A DNA stretch of 64,000 bases from Glebionis coronaria (GCA_025667525.1 CM046879.1:383803039-383867038); one strand, 5' to 3'. Counted from the stretch's first letter, positions 24,531 through 36,074 are shown. The notes: a model not told the origin generated them from the letters alone. Made by a program: numbers and translations.

Positions 24531-25160
24531 GTGAAAAACACAAATACCGACAATCGAGTTCGTTCTCGAGGAGGTATGATGTTTAGCCAACAATTATAGA
24601 CGTTAATTAAAAATAAATTAAACTACGACGCGGCGCAAATAACGTAAAACGGGACGAAAAATTCCACAAAATTTAAATTTTTGAAAACTTAATTAAAAAC
24701 AAATTTATTAAATTTAAAAAGAAAAATAAAAACTAATTTTAAAACAAAAATGGGTTAAAAAATCGAAATAACAAAAGCATACGAAAATAATAACTAACGT
24801 AAAAACGCGATACTTGCGTAATTTATTGAATTTAAAGCCTTAAAATGCAAATTTAATTTTTTTTATGTCCTACTAATAAAATAAAATTTTGGAAAAAATA
24901 ATTAATTTTTTTTTACTTTTAAATATTTTTTATAAATTAAAAACTATTTAAACTAACTAAATGATTTAAAAATAATAAAATAAAAAGGAAAAATCTAAAA
25001 GAAATATTATCAGTCCTAAACTATGTCTAATCTATGGGAAAAATAAGCCTTACGCCACAGCCTATCACAATAAGCCACAACGAAAGAAAAAGCTATGGCG
25101 CAACTTTATAAACAAGAAAACAAGTACCCTTTAAATAGAAAAACAACTTAGCTATAACAG

Positions 25161-25258
25161 ATGTGGTATTCCTAGCCTAGTGGTTAACTTGTTTGGAGTG
25201 TGAACAAGGGGTCAGGGGTTCGAGTCCCACTGATGCCCTTTGTTGTATCTTTTTTTTT
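25161..25258 (+). mobile_element. tRNA-derived SINE-like sequence
   Basis: It carries an A box TAGCCTAGTGG (25173-25183) and a perfect B box GGTTCGAGTCC (25217-25227), 34 bases apart, followed by a T run at 25250-25258. This spacing and order are those of an RNA polymerase III promoter in tRNAs and tRNA-derived SINEs. No tRNA cloverleaf with an acceptor stem is visible, so a SINE head or tRNA pseudogene is likelier than a tRNA gene. A weaker B-box-like GGTTTGAACC lies near 25468. Confidence 0.6.
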
Positions 25259-25422
25259 CTCCCACCCTATTAACAACAGTATAAACGGAAATATAAAAGG
25301 GAATTGAAACAAAAACGTTCCAACAGATCAGATGTTGTATCTTTTTTTTCTCCCACCCTATTAACAACAGTATAAAGGAAATATAAAAGGGAATTGAAAC
25401 AAAAACGTTCCAACAGATCAGA
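25241..25422. repeat. Tandem duplication of about 91 bp
   Basis: 25241-25332 and 25333-25422 are the same sequence apart from one or two indels. The first copy overlaps the T-rich end of the SINE-like unit, so the duplication happened after that insertion. Confidence 0.9.
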
Positions 25423-26980
25423 TGGTTGTGGATGGGTTCCTGCTGCGTTTGATGCTTGTCTGTGGTCAGGGGTTTGAACCTTGTTGGCTGTCAGTTTTGC
25501 TATTCTTTTACTTTTTGAGAGCTTTTCATTTATTTGACAGCAAATGAAAATAGGACAGCAGCTAGTAATCAAATTCAAAGCAATACTCTCATTAGAATAT
25601 CCGCAACTACAAAGCGATTACATCGACTATTCTAATTTCTCGAAAATTACCACAACAAATACACTTGAACGCAAGGCTTCTTTTTTTTACAGCTGATTCT
25701 TTACTTGGTGTTCGTTATATGCTGTGGGTGTACAGGGCACGTAAAACTAACACCAAGCACGAACACAAACTAAATTCTAAACGGAATTAACAATACCAAA
25801 ACCAATTGTTCACGCCCAGATTTGGGGTTGTGGGCATAAAATGAACACACAAACAAGCAGCTACCTTTTCTTCTTTGGGTTACTTGGTGCACCGATTACA
25901 AAAACAAACAGTGGGTTACTTTGTTTTGCACAGTCACGACAATAACACAAGAAGATTACTTTATTTTATTGACTGACTTTTGGTTCACTTTTTTTTGTGT
26001 GTATTTGGTGACTTTTTGGTGGTTAGCTTGGTGAGTTTGGTTTCTTGGTTAACTTGTTAGCACAGTGAACAACAACACCACACGCAAAGACAATCACTAA
26101 ACTTACAATAATCACAACAATTAGAGCTTAATTTTTCCTGATGAACAAAACTTCGAAAGTTCATCCTTTTCTTTGGTACAATTTGGATGCGCAGGGAACG
26201 AAACACCACCACAAAACACAAACACAATCAAATGCAATCCTGATATTATCAAAACACGCCACTCTTATGCAAGATTAATCAGAAACTTGTAAATGCCATA
26301 TTTTTATGCTCTTTGGTTTACTTACTGGTTTGGATGCAAGGACACATGTACCAAGCACGTATACACACCAAAACACATACAACAATTACGAATTCAACAC
26401 AATGAGCACCTAGTTTAGCAGCAAAACAATCTGATAATCTGATGGTGTTGGTTTAATTATATCAGCAAGGATAAAAAGAACAGTGGCCTAAAAAACCTAT
26501 TAACACAAGCAAAAACAAATGACTAAACACGGTTTCTTTTCTTAGGCTGTTAGGTTCTCCTTTGTTTGAATGACAACATACGCTATGGCAGCCGGCTATA
26601 GTGTGTGCGAAAAGCGACAACTATCAATCAAATCAGACCCACAGACACAAAATGCACGCTAAACAAGAAAAGGATCACACTTTACGCGTATAAGAGCAAT
26701 AACAGTAGGCGCTTACTATCCTTGGTTATCATAGTCTTTCAAACAAAACTCTTAAAGCTGCTAGTGTGTATCAACATCAAATGCACCACACATAAATCAC
26801 AGCTTATGAAAATTGTGGAAATAAATGAACACCTATTTTTCTCTTATCTTTTTATTTTTTTTTATTTTTTTTAGGTTGTTGCGAAACATAATCTAGATTA
26901 AACTAATCTGTACCTACACTAATGACAATCATCATTCTTAAATCCTAGACCCTAAGTAAAAGTAGATCCAAACACCCGAT
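25423..26980. other. Unassigned stretch inside the inverted LTR
   Basis: No credible gene. Several lines carry variants of ACTTGGTGTTCG and CACCAAGCACG (25698, 25752, 25891, 26350), suggesting a diffuse repeat. It probably belongs to the U5 part of the minus-strand LTR, with old insertions. Confidence 0.35.
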
Positions 26981-28657
26981 TCATTAACATAAATCTAACA
27001 AGAACTCAGCAGGCAACAAACACACATGAACAATAAATAATAAGCATAAAAATAAAAAGGAGAGAAAGAGAGAACAAACCGCAAGAACGTACGTCCACGC
27101 TCTCGAATGGGTGAGATTATGTTCTAGCTTTACAAGAACAAGCCTCCAATCCTGAAAACACAAAACAAACAAACAAAATCCAAGAATCAAGACCTATGGT
27201 CTTGATTCAGTGAGCTTTTAAAGAAGATATACAAACCCGATTTTTCTTTCAAAATCTTTTCAAAACCACTTCAAAACCTTAAAACTTGAAACTTGCTGAT
27301 AAAGTTAAACAAGAAAATTCAAAACCACTTTAAACCCTTACACGGATTCACATGAACAGGAAACCACAAACAAAAATATAAAAACCACCACTTGAATCAT
27401 AAACACTAAATAAAAATGGAACTCATATATTTTAAAAAACTACAATCTTTCATTTCATAAAAAAGAATTACACTTTTTAAAATAAAAATCCGAGACAAAA
27501 AGAAAAAAGGGATACCACAAGTTGGTCCTCAATTTATAATGGAGCTCAGATTTTTCTGGAATGACAAGACATACAAACCCTAAGCTAGTGAGTTTCCAGG
27601 ATTACCCCTCTTGAAGATTCGGATATAACTGGAGTATGCTGATTTTGAATTCCAGCTAGCAATATGTCGACATTGTGTACTTCTAAGGCTTCTTCAGGAC
27701 CATTGGATTTGAGTAGGGACCATGTCATTCGATCTTGTTCGTCAAATTGTCCAATCCCGTGAGTAGGCAAGCTGCCATTCTTGGCCATATGTGTTGAGGT
27801 GGCCAAATCTCCACGTGATGCTTGTGATGAGGGGTTATGGGATTAGTGATTAATGGTGGCTGGTGGTTATGATAAGAACCCTAATCCCTCTTCTTCTTAA
27901 TTCGTTTGATAATAAAGGAGGCTGTCCTTTTTCTTTTGTAACTTTGGGATAAGAAGTATACACAATTTGGTGGGTTGGGTTGGCCGTTAGGTGTGGGCCA
28001 AAAAAACGTGGCCAGGTGATAGGTTTAAACACATGACGGGCCAAATTGGATCAGATGACCAAAAATGAAATTTTGTTTTAATTATATTAATACGGGCCGA
28101 CTCGGCCCGTTAGACGGGAGCAGTTTCTAGTCCGTAAAATATTATTTTAAGAGTCGGGATCGGTTTTTCATGACCATTCCATTGTCGGGTTTTGGGTTTC
28201 ACTTTGACTTGTAAAAAAAATCTTCGAATTTGTCAAGTCGATCCGAAAATACCCATTTTTCTTCGTTAAGTACAATCTCGGCTACAGTTTCTTGTACGAC
28301 TTGATTCTTCAAGGACCAAATATGTAAACTCTTGATATTTTAGGGACCACAATGTAATTTTAGAGTTTTACAAGGGTATAAAATGACAAGTCTTCAAACT
28401 TGGAGGACCAAACTTGACAATCTTCACTTCTTTAAGGGTATTTTTGGAAATTCATCACTTCGGTCTGATTCATTGTGCGGCTTCGTTTCTCGTGGTCGTT
28501 TTTTATTGATTCTTGTGATCTTTTGTCATTTTCTCGATTTTCGTACCTAAAATACACATTGAACAAACACAAGAATATATTTGGCACTTTTTATGATATT
28601 TTCATCGTTTTAAGCCCAGTTTGGACGATGAGACCATGTATAAAAGCAGTCTCATCA

Positions 28658-29047
28658 GCCACTCAGTTGAATAAGTTACATGAATCACTGTCATGAGAAT
28701 GACCGTCATAGAACTAACCAACAAGACGATAGTAGCCACTACTGTGACAAAAACTATTCTAGCAATCACAACAGAACACTGGTCACGGACGTGATCAGAA
28801 ATACAAAGGTTCAGCAGTCCAACCGATCCTCTAATTCTGTCATGATGACCTAAGAGTTTCAGTTTTATTCGTTTCACACCTCGAGACACATGTCAAGACA
28901 TCAGTCAAGACACATGTCTCACGTGCATTTTCTAAAGACACATGTCAAGACATCAGTCAAGACACATGTCATTAGCACATTTTCTCAGGACACGAGTCAA
29001 GACACATGACTCATGTCTATCACCTAGAACAGCCCTAAGAAAATCAA
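28658..29047 (+). pseudogene. Decayed chromovirus interior, probably gag-like, left of element D
   Basis: Sequence between the F-side LTR tip and the D insertion. In one plus frame it reads as a basic, Asn/Arg/His-rich stretch of the kind found after the gag core of chromoviruses, but it is full of stops and no zinc knuckle is visible. The assignment rests mainly on continuity with the chromovirus remnant right of D. Confidence 0.35.
28884..29020. repeat. 53-bp tandem repeat rich in GACACATGTC
   Basis: Two near-identical units start at 28884 and 28937, and a degenerate third starts near 28990. Each unit contains the palindrome GACACATGTC twice around TCAGTCAAGA. Confidence 0.8.
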
Positions 29048-29052
29048 GGTAC

Positions 29053-30938
29053 TGATACATGGCTTTTTACCTAGTATAAAAATTATTAAAGTTCGTTGTG
29101 GTGGTCTAATCGAATTGATAACTGGTTAACTATGCGACTTAGTCGTTCTTTGGTGGAAACAAATGTTTTGTCATTGTAGTAAAATTAAAGGTGCAAAAAC
29201 TTTAAAGTAAATCTAACTCTAATTTAAAATAAATGACAAGAATTTAAAAGCATGACGAAAAATAAATGGCACTTAAAGTAAATGACGCAAACTTAAAACT
29301 ATCCTAAAGGCAAACTTAAAACGCAACTAAAACTTAAACTAAGGCAAGACTTAAAATAAATCTAAGCCAAGTAAACTTAAAGTGCGACTAATTAAAAAGG
29401 CGGGAAAAGTAAAGCTTGAAAATTGAAACTTAAAAACAGAAACTTAAAATAACCTGAAAACAGTTCATTCGGAATAATCCTTCATTCGGAATAAATCACT
29501 CGTTCGGAATGTCACCTTCGTTCGAAATGATTCTTCTTCACACGGAATATTTACCAAAACCTTGATCCGGAATGTTCCGAATGAACACCCCCTTGATCCG
29601 GAATATTTGATGTTCCGAATGAACAACCTTATCTGAACCCTTGATTCTGAACAATTAGCAGAAAACCTTCATTCGGAATATTTGATGTTCCGAATGAGCA
29701 CCTTGATTCGGAATGAGTGCCTTGATTCGGAATTCTGTCTTGATCCGGAATGTTCCGAATAAACTCCTTCACTCGGAATGTTCCGAATGAGCACCTTCAC
29801 TCGGAATATAAGATATTCCGAATGAACACCTTTGATTCGGAATGTGATGTTGATGCGGAATGTCAGCCGGTTCGGAATGTAGCACTGATCCGGAATGTTC
29901 CGAATGAGTTCCCTGATCCGGAATGTTTGGCTTGATCCGGAATAAAGGCTTTATCCAGAATATGTCACCTATCCTGAATATTTGCTTTGTTCGGAACAAT
30001 CACAACACCACCTTCACTCGGAATATTTGGCTTTGATCCGGAATAAACCTGGGAAAACAGTAGCGAAGAACATGGGACAAACAAAAAGCTACGAATCTAG
30101 ACAAAACTAATCAAAATCAACCACAAGATTAAATCAAACTAATCACAAATGATCTAATAACAAATACTAATCAAACCAAATCAAAAACACTAACAATAAT
30201 AATCAAAACAATCAAAACCCACTTCAATCAAATCAATAAAACATCAAAAACATAAACATGAACAATAAAGCATAAAGATTAAAGATCAAATAAGATAGAA
30301 GATTAACAATAAAAGTAAAGATTGACAATAATTAAAAGGGAACTTACTTGAAATTAAAGGTATTTAAGGTGCAAGACAATGTATTTAAATGACATGTAAT
30401 TAAAGTGCAAGGTAATTAAAATGGAAGAACTAATTGTCACTATTAGTAAAAAAAATGAAATGTAAATCCTAATGATCTATTTATAGGAGGATTGGGGAGG
30501 TGCTTAGGAAGCTTCCTCCCCTCTTTCTTCTTTCTTTAATTGCATGATTAAGTCCTTGTCTTCTTAATTCTTTGACTTTAACGACTTTGTCTCGGGATTT
30601 CTTTAAACTCGTCTTGTAATTCTTCAATAAATTAGACTTGAGTTCTTCGGCTTTTAGTAAACTTCTGTCTTTTGACTTTTTCTTTGATAAATCTTTAGAA
30701 TTAGTCTTGGACTTCCGTTCTTTTTGCACTCTTGATTTCTTGACTTCGTCTTTTGTCTTTTTCTTCGATAAAAGCCCGTGAATGCCCGTGTTTTCTCCCC
30801 TTTTCACATTTCCGTCCTAAATCACAACAAAAACATAAACCACGCATAATTCCGACATTTACGACATACAATACACGTTTTGGCTTGGTTATTATTGTAG
30901 TTAAGTGGTAAAAAGGATGGGTGTTTACACACCTATCA
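29053..30938 (-). repeat. 3' LTR of element D (1886 bp)
   Basis: Direct repeat of 36331-38214 with high identity. TATAAATAG on the minus strand is at 30485-30477, about 455 bases from the tip. The tip hairpin pairs 8 of 9 bases (GATAGGTGT with ACACCCATC, loop GTAA in the 5' copy). Confidence 0.95.
29466..30045. repeat. TTCGGAAT / TTCCGAAT array in the D 3' LTR
   Basis: About 30 copies of WTCGGAAT or its complement within 580 bases. Four are paired head-to-head as CGGAATGTTCCGAAT, near 29570, 29750, 29777 and 29895. The same array lies at 36744-37325 in the other LTR. It is downstream of the TATA box in the direction of transcription, so it is part of the RNA leader. Confidence 0.85.
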
Positions 30939-32972
30939 AATCCCCTACACTTGACCATTGCAATGTCCTCATGCAATGCATTAGTTACAAAGCACGATTA
31001 CACTTTTTCATCATAATCAATCCACATTGGCCTTTATTAAAGAGATAGAAAATTATAAACATTCAAAGGAAAGAAATCAAAAACATACCTTTGGGTTTTG
31101 GAAATGTCATGAATAATCATCATCCTCAAGTTTTCACTTTCTCTAAACCAAGCTTAAAAACGAGATCATTGTTATTATAAGTTAGCAAACTAACACGAAC
31201 TCATGTGGGCCAATTATTTACTTAGACTCCCTTATTCCTAGGTGTATCTCTTATATTTTAGTGTTGTCTTGAATGATCACGAGGATGCATTGTTGACTTA
31301 TTTCGATAGTTATTAGGCTGAAAACAAAGTGGGACGATTTAATCAATAGTTAGCTAAAGGACAAAATCTTTTAAAACTGCTTCTCGGGACCTCATAAAGT
31401 TCATATCTTGGCATAACTCGCTTCACGATTTGAGACCTTTCTCGGACCGATATTTGGCAGCGACTTCATACTTCAAACCTTGAGAGACGTTCATTAAATA
31501 ATGGTCTTCTCTTCATAGTAGGAATTTCTTCACTTGAAGTTTTGAGAGATTCTTCATACTTGGACCACGACTTCTTCATTTTTCTCCAATCTTTATTTGG
31601 GACTTTGATATACAACGATCCGCATCCTTCTAGGACTTGGGTCTATTTATCCTCATACCTTGCTAGGGTCTTTTCTGATAGACTTCTCCATGATCTTTTG
31701 GGGAGTATTTGCTTTTCGTCGTGTGTCTCGATCCTTCATATTGATTTTTGATAAATGATTCTTCACATCACTTTTGGATCTTTAGCAACAAAATGTAGCC
31801 CTCATGCCTTTTTAGGGCCTTTACGGACTCGCCAATCTTCGCATCCCGCTTCAATAAGTTATGCCTTGGCTATGAACTATAATCCATACCGAGCAACTTT
31901 TAAACGATCTTAGGCTAGAAGCTAAGTAACTTTTCAAATCGTACAACCTTATTTATTGCAGATAAATTTATTAGCAAGCGATGGGAGAAAAGGCTTATAA
32001 TTAACTCACATAAATTCATGAAAGAATACCAAACTTATAATTGACTCTATCATCTCTCGTTCTCCACAATTTAAAATCTCAAGGAATGAGACTCGTGGAT
32101 GCTTAGCCTATTAAATCAAAGTTTTGGGTTTTCGAGTCGTCTATAGGATCTTGCAAATTCTTAGACTTTTTTCAAGTTTAGAAATCGCATTTTAAAGTTC
32201 CCTTGATAAACAACTCTCTAGGATCAATTATAGGAACTTGCGAAAAGTTCTTGTTCTTAACCCGTGAGAGTTAAGACTTTCGCGTTTTATAGCTCCTTAT
32301 ATAAAAGCCTAGCAAAACTTGACTTAAACACGTTAAGGATACTAGCTAGAGTAAACTTAGATAAGTAAACTCGGGTTGAGTCAAAAGATTCACAACGTTT
32401 GAAAATTAAAACCACTTTATTAAAATTTATTCTAGTAAAGAAAGAAAATAACTATACAAAGGTAAAAACTAATAGGCCAAAAGAGATCAAAAATTTTGAA
32501 AAATGTCGAAAAATTGATTTTCCGGTTAAAATGAGGACAAATACAAGGAAAAGGCCACTTAACTTCGATAGAAGTCCCCCCTACACTTAATATAAACATT
32601 GTCCTCAATGTTTAAGCATGTGGGAGTAAACTCCCCTACACTTAGGACATTGTGCACGTTGTTTAAATCTTGCTAAGGAAAAGAAAACTAACGAGATTCC
32701 TATTTTAATATTGGAAAATATAAAATAGTGACTCGAAAAGAGTTTAGGATAGAACCGGGAAGACGGAAACACGGAATCACGAGTCGTCAAAAATCATCAA
32801 GAGTGGATCATTGAAAGCTCGAATCCCTGAATATGAGAAGAGAGGAGATAGCAAACACCAACGGGTCTCCCCTACACTTAGGATATAAATAGCTAAAAGA
32901 TAGATACATGGGTTGCCTCCCAAGAAGCGCTTGATTTTTGTTCACCGAGTCGTGGGCCTGACTCGACCTTAT
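30939..32972 (-). other. 3' non-coding interior and polypurine tract of element D
   Basis: The polypurine tract CAAGTGTAGGGGATT (minus strand, 30953-30939) abuts the LTR and is the same as that of element A. Further AAGTGTAGGGG tracts lie near 32575-32590, 32631-32645 and 32864-32879. The stem-loop AAACATTG-AGGA-CAATGTTT is at 32613-32594. The block 31380-32400 is clearly homologous to the 3' interior of E (54000-55100), although the D LTRs are unrelated to the E LTRs. No credible ORF. Confidence 0.75.
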
Positions 32973-33338
32973 TTAGCATAGGAAGAAGCATGAAACACAT
33001 CCACCGGGATCAAAGACATAGTTTTCGTCCATCAAATAACACAAGCTTAAGGCAAATAAGGAAAGCCAAAGAAAAGTAGGCAAGGTTCCCTTAAGCAAAG
33101 ATGGAGCACGGTGGAAGCAAGGGTCGAACACCTTTTCCTTTAGGGGAAAATAGCACTCAGGCTCAGCAGCATTTGAAGATGATCCGCGAAGAAAATGCAC
33201 AACCTTGTCCTCAGAAGGTGGACCAAGAGGTGTCAAAACATACGTGATGCGGATGTTGGTGTCGTCCGGTTGCTTCTCCTTTGAAAGAATTTTCTTCAAA
33301 TCCGAAGTAGGATCAAGACCATAATTATCAAAGTCCAA
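32973..33338 (-). pseudogene. Short tail ORF of element D after protease
   Basis: A 121-codon frame that appears to continue the protease ORF after a frameshift near 33330. The last residues of the upstream frame and the start of this one cover the same bases. No known domain is recognised. It lies where RT would start in an autonomous relative, but shows no RT motif. Confidence 0.5.
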
Positions 33339-34342
33339 AGGGGGGCATCACTCTCATGAGGGAAGTAGGTATTAAGAAAAGTAGAGAAGTCTTCCTCAAA
33401 TGAGTAGTCATCCAAAGTAGGATTAAGCATGGATGGCGGAGGATCTTCATCATGTGAAGAATCACTCGAAAGAGTATCGGTCTCATCAAAATCATCATAG
33501 GTGGGCATGTCGGGATACTCGGAAGTAAAGTCATCATAATCATCTCCATCGAAGCTAGAATCATCATCATAAGCATCAAAGATCGGTGGAGAATCATATA
33601 TGGGTGAAGGTTCCAAATTGGAGAGAGAATCATCCACATCATCTTGAAATAGTGGATTTTCATTGCAAGAATCGAATAGAGGATTGTTGTAGATGACAAA
33701 ATCATCAAGCACATTAATCATATTCGCGGATTCTCTTCCATAGGATTTGCTTGTAAGCTTCCCCATTTCAAAAACTTGTGCATCATCCCCGACTCTTAAG
33801 ATGAGCTCACATTTATCCACATCTATTAAAGCTCTACCGGTTCTCAAAAATGGGCGACCAAGTATTAACGGAATACGAGGGTCCATTTCATAATCAACAA
33901 CGACGAAGTCGACCGGAAAAGTGAATGTGCCAACTTTAATGAACACATCTTTGGCAATACCAACGGGGTAAGCGAGAGTGCGATTGGCTAGCTCAAGGGT
34001 CATTTTGGTGGGTGTAAGGTCGGGCAATGATAACTTTTTCCAAACACATAAAGGCATCAAAATAATACTTGCCCCGAGATCGGCTAAGGCAGTAAATTTG
34101 TCGGTTTGGTTAAAAGTACAAGGAAGCACAAAACGACCGGGATCTCCAAGTTTTTCCGGAAGTTCTTTAAGAAGGACGGCAGACCAATTTTCATTCAATC
34201 GAGTATTAACAAAATCGGCCATCTTCTCCTTTTTGATAAGCAATTCCTTAAACATCTTAGCAAATTTAGGCATTTGTGCTAGAGCTTCAACAAGGGGAAA
34301 AGTGATGGTCATTTCCGAAACTTTCTTCAAATAGTTTGACAC
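33296..34342 (-). CDS. pro: Protease with long acidic C-terminal tail, element D
   Basis: The ATG at 34342 is probably internal to a gag-protease frame. Residues 1-60 match the segment before protease in A (MPKFAKMFKELL). The aspartic protease active site [13 protein letters not shown] is at about residues 90-102, and DPRIPLILGRPFLRTGRALIDVD at about 155-180. From about residue 215 on, the protein is Asp/Ser/Pro-rich and acidic, and lacks any RT motif. In A, the protease of the same family is followed directly by RT, so the acidic tail replaces pol. The tail recalls the acidic part of the B ORF. Confidence 0.85.
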   Translation of the reverse strand: MSNYLKKVSEMTITFPLVEALAQMPKFAKMFKELLIKKEKMADFVNTRLNENWSAVLLKELPEKLGDPGRFVLPCTFNQTDKFTALADLGASIILMPLCVWKKLSLPDLTPTKMTLELANRTLAYPVGIAKDVFIKVGTFTFPVDFVVVDYEMDPRIPLILGRPFLRTGRALIDVDKCELILRVGDDAQVFEMGKLTSKSYGRESANMINVLDDFVIYNNPLFDSCNENPLFQDDVDDSLSNLEPSPIYDSPPIFDAYDDDSSFDGDDYDDFTSEYPDMPTYDDFDETDTLSSDSSHDEDPPPSMLNPTLDDYSFEEDFSTFLNTYFPHESDAPLWTLIIMVLILLRI

Positions 34343-34377
34343 TTGAATGTCATCCTTGGTGTGCAGTTTGGCCTTGT

Positions 34378-36074
34378 CTAAGTGAGATGGATAAGGAATT
34401 TTTGGTTTATAGGTGGAAGGTGTAGGTGTAGCAGGTAAAGGTTGAGATGTTGAAGGTGGGGTTGGTGGAGGATTCTTGGTGGGTACTTCGTCATGACGAG
34501 GCGGAGACGGTGATGGTGTACTAATACTAGGTGTGGGAGTAGTAGGGTAAATGGTGGTGGAGGAGGTGTAGATGATGGGGGCGGGATAGGTGGTCCTACT
34601 AAAGTAACTCCACTACGGGTAGTAATAGCACTCACATTCGCTCGCGGATTGGTGACGGTGTTTGAAGGTAGAGAACTCGAAGTAGAGGGTTGAGTGGTGG
34701 GTAAGAAAGTAGCCAGCATATTCTTCAAATCATTCGTTTGATTGCTGAAGGAGGATTGAATATTATCTCGAAGCTCGGATCTAATGTCATTCACTTGCTT
34801 GGTGATATCCCCTTTCAAATTGACAACGTGGCTCTATAGATTCTTGATTTGCTCACCTTGGGTTCTCATTAAAGCTTCAACATCTTGATTCATGGGTGGG
34901 GCTTGTTGAGCGGGTGGGTGATAAGGATTAGAAGCTCTAGGTGGGATTAGGTTGCTTCTATTGTAGTTGTTGTTGGGGTTTTGGTTTTGAGGAGAAAAAT
35001 TGGGTGAAAGATAGTTGTTTGACCGGTAACTTAGCAAATTTCTATCCCCTTGAGGTCGGGCTGGGTAATTTTCCGGTGAATAATTACCATAAGCCGCATA
35101 CACGTTTTCCGAATTTCCTTGAGTAGAAGGACAATCAGTGTATGGGTGAGGACCGCCGCATGTCTCACAAGGATTAGCCAACGCTTTAACTTGTTGTTGG
35201 TTTGTAGCGAGAAGCAAGATATTTTTGTTCATTTCGGCCATCATGCGGGTGAATTCGGTCATGTCGGGGTTTGCTGAAGTAGAAGAAACATTGACTCTCG
35301 GGTTGTCCCTTGAAGAAGCGGAGGAATCTCAGTTTTTGTGGTGAGTAGTCATGTTCTCAATAAGCTCTCTACACTCCTCGGGTCTTCTTTTCATAAATGT
35401 GCCACCGGCGGCTGCATTAATCGTATCACGATCACAAAAAGTCAAACCGTTGTAGAAAGTATCAATTAAGGTCACAGGGAGAATGTTGTGGTTTGGACAA
35501 CGATCGATCAAAACATTATATCTTTCCCAAGCATCAAAGAGAGATTCATCGGGTTCTTGCATGAAACCGCTGATTTGATTACGAAGGCTCGTGACCATGG
35601 ATGGTGGAAAGTAGCGCGACAAAAAGTGTTGAGTCATGTCATCCCAAGTATGAATTGAATTATTCGGGAGACGATCAAACCATTTATCGGCGTGGTGTGA
35701 TAAAGTATGTGGGAAGAGTTGTAGGCGAAGAACATCCATTGTGGCACCAGGCAACTTCATGCTTTGAGTGACAGTAATGAATTTGTCAAGGCATCATCAT
35801 CAGGCATTCCTCAAAAAGGATTTGTTTGCACTTGTTGGATCATGTGATGCTTCAACGAAAACTCCGGAGCCGTGATTTGCATCGGCGCAATCGGTCCTCC
35901 TCGTCCAAACATGGTTGGTTGACAAAGCTCCTCCATTGTCAGAAGATCGGGCTGTGGAAGAACATTGTTGTTGTTATTATTGAGGTGCGGTGGATTATTG
36001 TTATTGTTCACACCTGCCATAGCTAAATCTTCACGAGTCTCGGGCTCTGGATAAGTAGAAGATCTAGTACGCAT
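34378..36074 (-). pseudogene. gag: Gag of element D, broken
   Basis: Start chosen at 36074 (MRTR, as in A and E). It follows a pyrimidine-rich TTTGCTTTCGCAGG stretch that resembles a splice acceptor. An Asn-rich N-terminus leads into the gag core after a frameshift near 35780. The core (35760-35329) contains HADKWFDRLPNNSI and DTINAAAGGTF. A stop follows at 35329-35331. The zinc knuckle CETCGGPHPYTDC is at 35169-35131 with the same CX2CX3HX4C spacing as A. Another stop is at 34834-34836. A coiled-coil-like segment and the SAITTRSG linker follow, then a frameshift in the proline-rich spacer. Gag cannot be made whole from this copy. Confidence 0.85.

Larger units (their letters stand above)
24535..28657 (-). 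repeat. Inverted LTR of the E/F family, tail-to-tail with the F LTR
   Basis: The right tip at 28657 reads TGATGAGACTGC on the minus strand, with the same tip hairpin. The region 28260-28657 matches the first 400 bases of the F LTR. The left part (24550-24660), read on the minus strand, matches the U5 end of the F LTR (for example CCTCCTCGAGAACGAACTC against CCTCCTTGAGAATGAACTC). It is about 0.65 kb longer than the F LTR, partly because of the SINE-like and duplicated block near 25160-25422. Not every segment between 25430 and 26980 could be matched by eye. The LTR pair is clearly diverged, so it is old. Confidence 0.6.

Noticed and set aside
25161..25258. Functional tRNA gene
   Set aside because: A and B boxes are present, but I cannot form an acceptor stem or a convincing anticodon arm.
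29466..30045. GAATGTTC pairs as heat-shock elements (nGAAnnTTCn)
   Set aside because: The match is exact in four pairs, but they lie downstream of the TATA box in the leader, the third module is not GAA, and the surrounding array is explained by the CGGAAT core alone.
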